DNA of 9,053 bases, taken from positions 1-9,053 of the forward strand of contig DATJYV010000210.1 in assembly GCA_035499415.1 (NCBI GenBank), in the 5' to 3' direction. Positions 5,726 through 9,053 of this stretch are shown one piece after another (the first letter of the stretch is position 1; each line of letters begins with the position of its first letter). The stretch comes from DATJYV01 sp035499415 (lineage in GTDB: Bacteria; Bacteroidota; Ignavibacteria; UBA10030). The notes beneath the pieces are model-generated. The model did no database searches. It saw only the letters and a program-made list of their open reading frames with translations, and had not been told where the DNA came from. The position numbers and the translations under genes are program-made.

Positions 5726-7786
5726 ATGCCTCGCCTGAGATTTCTGGGACCGGTATACCTCCTTGTTTGTATTGGCACGGTCGTCGCGCAGAACTCGCAT
5801 CCGTCTTCGATTTCCAAACGCACAGACGACGATAACTCGAAATTCACCAACGTGGGGAATATCGGGATCACGGTCACGAATTTCGGCGTCATCGGACATG
5901 GGTTCCGCCTGTGGCCGCAGCAACCGTCGATGCAGTATCCGCGGTCGTCGGGAATCGAGCACCTCTTCGCCGGAGGGCTGTGGGTGGGCGTCGGTTATGA
6001 CGGCTCGGGTGGAGGCGTGCGAGTTACGACCGGCGCTCTGGATGTTTCGGCCGTCCCTACCGGCGTGGCGGCAGGGTTCGAATTTACGACGGGGGTGGAT
6101 TCCAAAGTGGTCGAGCGATCATCCCTCGTCGACAATCCCTACTTTGACCCCAACGCAGTCTCTCATCAGGATTTTCTCGCGGACTTCACCGACGTCAACA
6201 CATCAAACCCGAACGAAGGGAACGAACCGATCCCGAACCACAATCCCATCGGCATCAACGTCCACATGGAAACGTACGCGTTCAACTTTTCGTTCGCCGA
6301 TAACTTCGTCATCTTCAATTACACGATCAAGAATATCAACCCCTATTCGATCGACAGCGTGTACATCGCGCTTTGGGCGGACCTTGTTGTGCGGAATACG
6401 AACGTGACGCCGCCGACGGTCGGCTCGCCGTTTTACAGCCACGGCGGACTAGGATATATCGATACGTTGCATCTGGCGTACGCGTATGATTACAACGGCG
6501 ACGGCGGGCTCGCTGACAGCTACGCGGGAATTCAGTTCCTCGGGTCGACGCCCTACAAAAATCAGACCTCATACCAGGCGTGGCAGTTCGAGAACTCCAC
6601 CGACCCGACGTATTTCTCCCCGGCGACGGACCCGGACCGATACGCAAAAATGGTCATCGGGCTGTTGCCGTCTCAGGTCGTCGGCATTCCGAAGCCGAGT
6701 AATTTCATGAGCATGGTCACGGTCGGGCCGTTCAGCCACATTGCCGGCGGAGACTCGGTGAATGTCGTGTTCGCGCTGATGGCCGCAAAGAAAGCGACGC
6801 CGACGCCGACGACGGACGATTCTCCCGCGCAGAAAGTGAATCTGTTCAAGGCAACGCAATGGGCGCAGAGAACGTACAACGGAGAAGATCGGAACGGTGA
6901 CGGGATCCAGGATAACGGCGAGGTTTGGACGAATAACGGGGCGCCGAAACGTTATTTTCTGCCGGCTCCCCCCAACCCGCCGCGCGTGAAAGTCATGCCG
7001 AAAGACCGATTGGTCGACATTTACTGGGACAATTCCTCCGAGGCCTCCGTCGACCCGATCTCAAACCAGCGTGACTTCGAGGGATATCGAATTTACGGAA
7101 CACCCGCGGGTTTCGACCTCACCGTCTCCCAAAACGTTCTGGGAAGCCTCATTCTACTCGGAGATTTCGATTCTCCGAACGATCATATCGGCTACAACAC
7201 GGGGTTCGGCCGCGTTCGTCTGGCCCAGCCGGTGCAATTCCTGCCGGACACGACACATTACTATTATAAGTTCGAAGTCCCGACGCTTCTGAACGGATGG
7301 CAATACGCGTTTGCAGTCACGGCGTACGATTCCGGCGACGCAAGCACACAGCTTCAGAGTCTCGAGAGCAGCCAGCTTCAGACGCTCCAGCGCGTCGTCC
7401 CCGGAACGCTGCCGAATACAAATTTTGATAAACCGGTGGGAGTCTATCCCAACCCGTACAAAGGGCGCGCGTACTGGGACGGGACGACGGAACGGGACCG
7501 GAAGCTTTATTTCTATAACCTGCCGCCGCATGCGCAGGTTCGCATCTACACGTTAGCCGGCGATCTCGTGGACCAGTTCGACCACGATGCAGCGACCTAC
7601 AACGCGAGCGACATCGAATGGTTTCAGGTGTACTCCGACGGCTCGCAAATTCTCGCCGGAGGCGAACACGCGTGGAATCTCATCACGGACCAGGACCAGG
7701 CGGTTGCGACGGGTCTGTATCTCTACACGGTGAAGAACAAGGATACGGGAAGTGTTCAACGCGGGAAATTTCTTGTCATTAAATAA
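5726..7786 (+). CDS. secreted multidomain protein with T9SS-like C-terminal sorting domain
   Basis: This 686-residue protein has a signal peptide (MPRLRFLGP, then VYLLVCIGTVVA, cleavage near Ala21/Gln22). The N-terminal half (about 38-350) has a conserved-looking opening, GNIGITVTNFGVIGHGF at 44-60 and SSGIEHLFAGGLWVG near 74-88. It contains a DYNGDG motif at 255-260. A canonical EF-hand-type calcium loop, DRNGDGIQDNGE, lies at 388-399. About 414-560 is fibronectin III-like (PPNPPRVKV, YWDN, FEGYRIYG). About 567-686 fits a T9SS type A or FlgD-Ig-like sorting domain: VGVYPNPYKG, VRIYTLAGDLV, GLYLYTVKNKDTG and the end GKFLVIK. T9SS cargo of this type is exported across the outer membrane and cleaved or anchored, so a cell-surface or released structural protein is likely. 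No catalytic motif is visible. There is no clear Shine-Dalgarno at ATG 5726; an in-frame TGA directly precedes it. Biological role unknown. Confidence 0.78.
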   Translation: MPRLRFLGPVYLLVCIGTVVAQNSHPSSISKRTDDDNSKFTNVGNIGITVTNFGVIGHGFRLWPQQPSMQYPRSSGIEHLFAGGLWVGVGYDGSGGGVRVTTGALDVSAVPTGVAAGFEFTTGVDSKVVERSSLVDNPYFDPNAVSHQDFLADFTDVNTSNPNEGNEPIPNHNPIGINVHMETYAFNFSFADNFVIFNYTIKNINPYSIDSVYIALWADLVVRNTNVTPPTVGSPFYSHGGLGYIDTLHLAYAYDYNGDGGLADSYAGIQFLGSTPYKNQTSYQAWQFENSTDPTYFSPATDPDRYAKMVIGLLPSQVVGIPKPSNFMSMVTVGPFSHIAGGDSVNVVFALMAAKKATPTPTTDDSPAQKVNLFKATQWAQRTYNGEDRNGDGIQDNGEVWTNNGAPKRYFLPAPPNPPRVKVMPKDRLVDIYWDNSSEASVDPISNQRDFEGYRIYGTPAGFDLTVSQNVLGSLILLGDFDSPNDHIGYNTGFGRVRLAQPVQFLPDTTHYYYKFEVPTLLNGWQYAFAVTAYDSGDASTQLQSLESSQLQTLQRVVPGTLPNTNFDKPVGVYPNPYKGRAYWDGTTERDRKLYFYNLPPHAQVRIYTLAGDLVDQFDHDAATYNASDIEWFQVYSDGSQILAGGEHAWNLITDQDQAVATGLYLYTVKNKDTGSVQRGKFLVIK

Positions 7787-7812
7787 TCCACAACGCATCA
7801 CATCATTCTCAC

Positions 7813-7818
7813 GGAGGG
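7813..7818 (+). promoter_or_regulatory. Shine-Dalgarno site GGAGGG
   Basis: GGAGGG lies four bases before ATG 7823 and fixes the start of the last gene. It is the clearest ribosome site in the window; the genes starting at 2760, 3773 and 5726 have weak or none. Confidence 0.75.
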
Positions 7819-7822
7819 CTTT

Positions 7823-9053
7823 ATGAGAAGCACTTTGATACGAGCCGTCCTTCTCCCTGTCGCGCTGGCGGTTGTCAGCTCGTTCAGCGTTGCGCAGGTG
7901 AAGGTGGTCACGATCATCCAGCTGCAGAAGGTGCCGGTCGATTCGTTGAAGAAACTGGACACGCTGCAGGCGGCAACGTCGCCGTCATCGGTGGCGCACC
8001 TCGACGATTCGCCGTACTGGCACGGCGCCGACCCCAACGGCGATACGGTGCAGATCACCGGCTACGTGATGGTCAAACCTTCAGTCCTGACCTACACGCT
8101 TGCCCGGTACAACATTTATTTGCAGGACACGACCGCAAACTCCCTGTGGGCGGGGCTCAACGTCCTGACAAACGACACGAGCGCGCAGGCGCAATCGACG
8201 GGCATCACGGCGCTCGATACGGGCATGGTTGTCACGATGCAGGGAAAGGTGACCGAGTTCGGTTCACAGAACAACTCCCTGACGGAGATGTTCCACTACA
8301 GCGCGACGAGCCCGATCTACACCAACGCGCAGCCGATCAGCATTGTTACGGGTGTCGCTCCGCGGCCGGCTCCCAAGGAACTCGCGCTTGACAGTCTCGC
8401 CTTTATCGGAGGCGTGGGGGGTGCAGGCGGAACGCCGAAGCCCTCGTCTGCAGAGCAGTATGAATCGATGTACGTCATTGTCCGGAACGTCACCGTCATA
8501 TCGGTCGACTACAGTTCGGGCCGGTTCTCGTTCCAGGATGGCGCCGGGCATGTGGGCTACATGTACGACGGTTCGGGCTGGTTCACGCTTCGCGGTCACC
8601 GACTGAGCGGCTCCAAGTACGCGCCCCCGCCGGTCGGAACGACGCTGAACTTTCTGCGCGGATTAATTCTCCCGCAGACGCGCACCGGAACATGCGGGGA
8701 CTACACGGTCATGCCGCTGTATCCCGGACCGCAGCAAAAGACCTCGCCTTCGCATCGTGACTCGGTCTACGGCGGCGACCTCAGCATCAATTCGTTCGCC
8801 CCGCAGATTTCCGCGGTGTCCGCAGGACCCGGCTTCAACCGAACGCCGAGCCCGCCGAAGCGTACCGATGTCGTGAACGTGAAATGGATTGTGCACAACA
8901 TTAACGGCGGCGGCCACATCGACAGCAGCTTCTTTAACTGGCGGTTCGGGTCGACGGGTACGTGGACCAAGACGAAGATCGCGGCCACTTCGGGCGACTC
9001 TTCGTACCAGACCACGATTCCCGCGGCAAACGGGGACAGCTTGGTGAGCTATT
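7823..9053 (+). CDS. secreted protein with OB-fold-like and Ig-like modules, 3'-truncated by window edge
   Basis: This frame is open for 410 codons to the window end without a stop. The signal peptide is MRSTLIR, a hydrophobic core, and probable cleavage after FSVA (residue 24). The mature start VVTIIQLQKVPVDSLKKLD resembles the opening of uncharacterised secreted FCB proteins. Residues about 75-180 (DTVQITGYVMVKP, YNIYLQDTT, GMVVTMQGKVTEFG) and 213-300 (MYVIVRNVTVISV, GRFSFQDG, VGTTLNFLRG) look like two OB-fold-type beta modules of the DUF5689-like kind. Residues about 325-410 (VVNVKWIVHNINGGGHIDS, GTWTKTKI, YQTTIPAANGDSLVSY) fit an Ig-like module common in extracellular proteins. I expect more modules and perhaps a T9SS sorting domain beyond the window. 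It follows the previous gene by 36 bases with no terminator between, so co-transcription is likely. Domain names are by eye; function unknown. Confidence 0.65.
   Translation, partial: MRSTLIRAVLLPVALAVVSSFSVAQVKVVTIIQLQKVPVDSLKKLDTLQAATSPSSVAHLDDSPYWHGADPNGDTVQITGYVMVKPSVLTYTLARYNIYLQDTTANSLWAGLNVLTNDTSAQAQSTGITALDTGMVVTMQGKVTEFGSQNNSLTEMFHYSATSPIYTNAQPISIVTGVAPRPAPKELALDSLAFIGGVGGAGGTPKPSSAEQYESMYVIVRNVTVISVDYSSGRFSFQDGAGHVGYMYDGSGWFTLRGHRLSGSKYAPPPVGTTLNFLRGLILPQTRTGTCGDYTVMPLYPGPQQKTSPSHRDSVYGGDLSINSFAPQISAVSAGPGFNRTPSPPKRTDVVNVKWIVHNINGGGHIDSSFFNWRFGSTGTWTKTKIAATSGDSSYQTTIPAANGDSLVSY

Overview
The window reads as a piece of a Gram-negative chromosome from the FCB group (Bacteroidota/Ignavibacteria-like or a related candidate phylum). 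The grounds are a TonB-dependent receptor with an N-terminal carboxypeptidase-like domain, a PorV/PorQ-type outer-membrane protein, an NHL-propeller lipoprotein, and large secreted proteins, one of which ends in a type IX secretion (T9SS)-like C-terminal domain. Codon use in the genes favours G/C at the third position. The exact taxon cannot be read from the sequence. All recognisable genes lie on the + strand. I see no tRNA, rRNA, CRISPR array, transposase or phage gene.

Region 1 (1-4849) is a tight three-gene operon. The receptor, cut off at its 5' end by the window edge, overlaps the PorV/PorQ-like gene by four bases at a TTGA junction. That gene overlaps the lipoprotein gene by one base at a TGATG junction. 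Together they would supply an outer-membrane uptake channel, a second outer-membrane barrel of the kind that handles T9SS cargo, and a lipid-anchored beta-propeller that could act as a periplasmic or surface partner.

Region 2 (4850-5725) is about 0.88 kb without a convincing gene, but it is not featureless. It begins with a compact 125-bp multi-hairpin inverted-repeat element (4941-5065) that looks like a dispersed palindromic repeat. A cluster of short dyads follows (5152-5461), then a pair of 12-bp direct repeats. Only weak promoter-like matches were found. One reading frame is unusually open through the region, interrupted by a single TGA, and it closes directly before the next gene.

Region 3 (5726-9053) holds two secreted-protein genes 36 bases apart. 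The first is a complete 686-residue protein with a signal peptide, calcium-loop motifs, a fibronectin III-like part and a T9SS-like sorting domain. The second begins behind a good Shine-Dalgarno site and runs off the window. It has OB-fold-like strand-rich modules and an Ig-like module. My working interpretation is an envelope locus: receptor, PorV-like protein and lipoprotein in the membrane, and two exported proteins that are candidate cargo. The functional link between the two halves is inference from position only.
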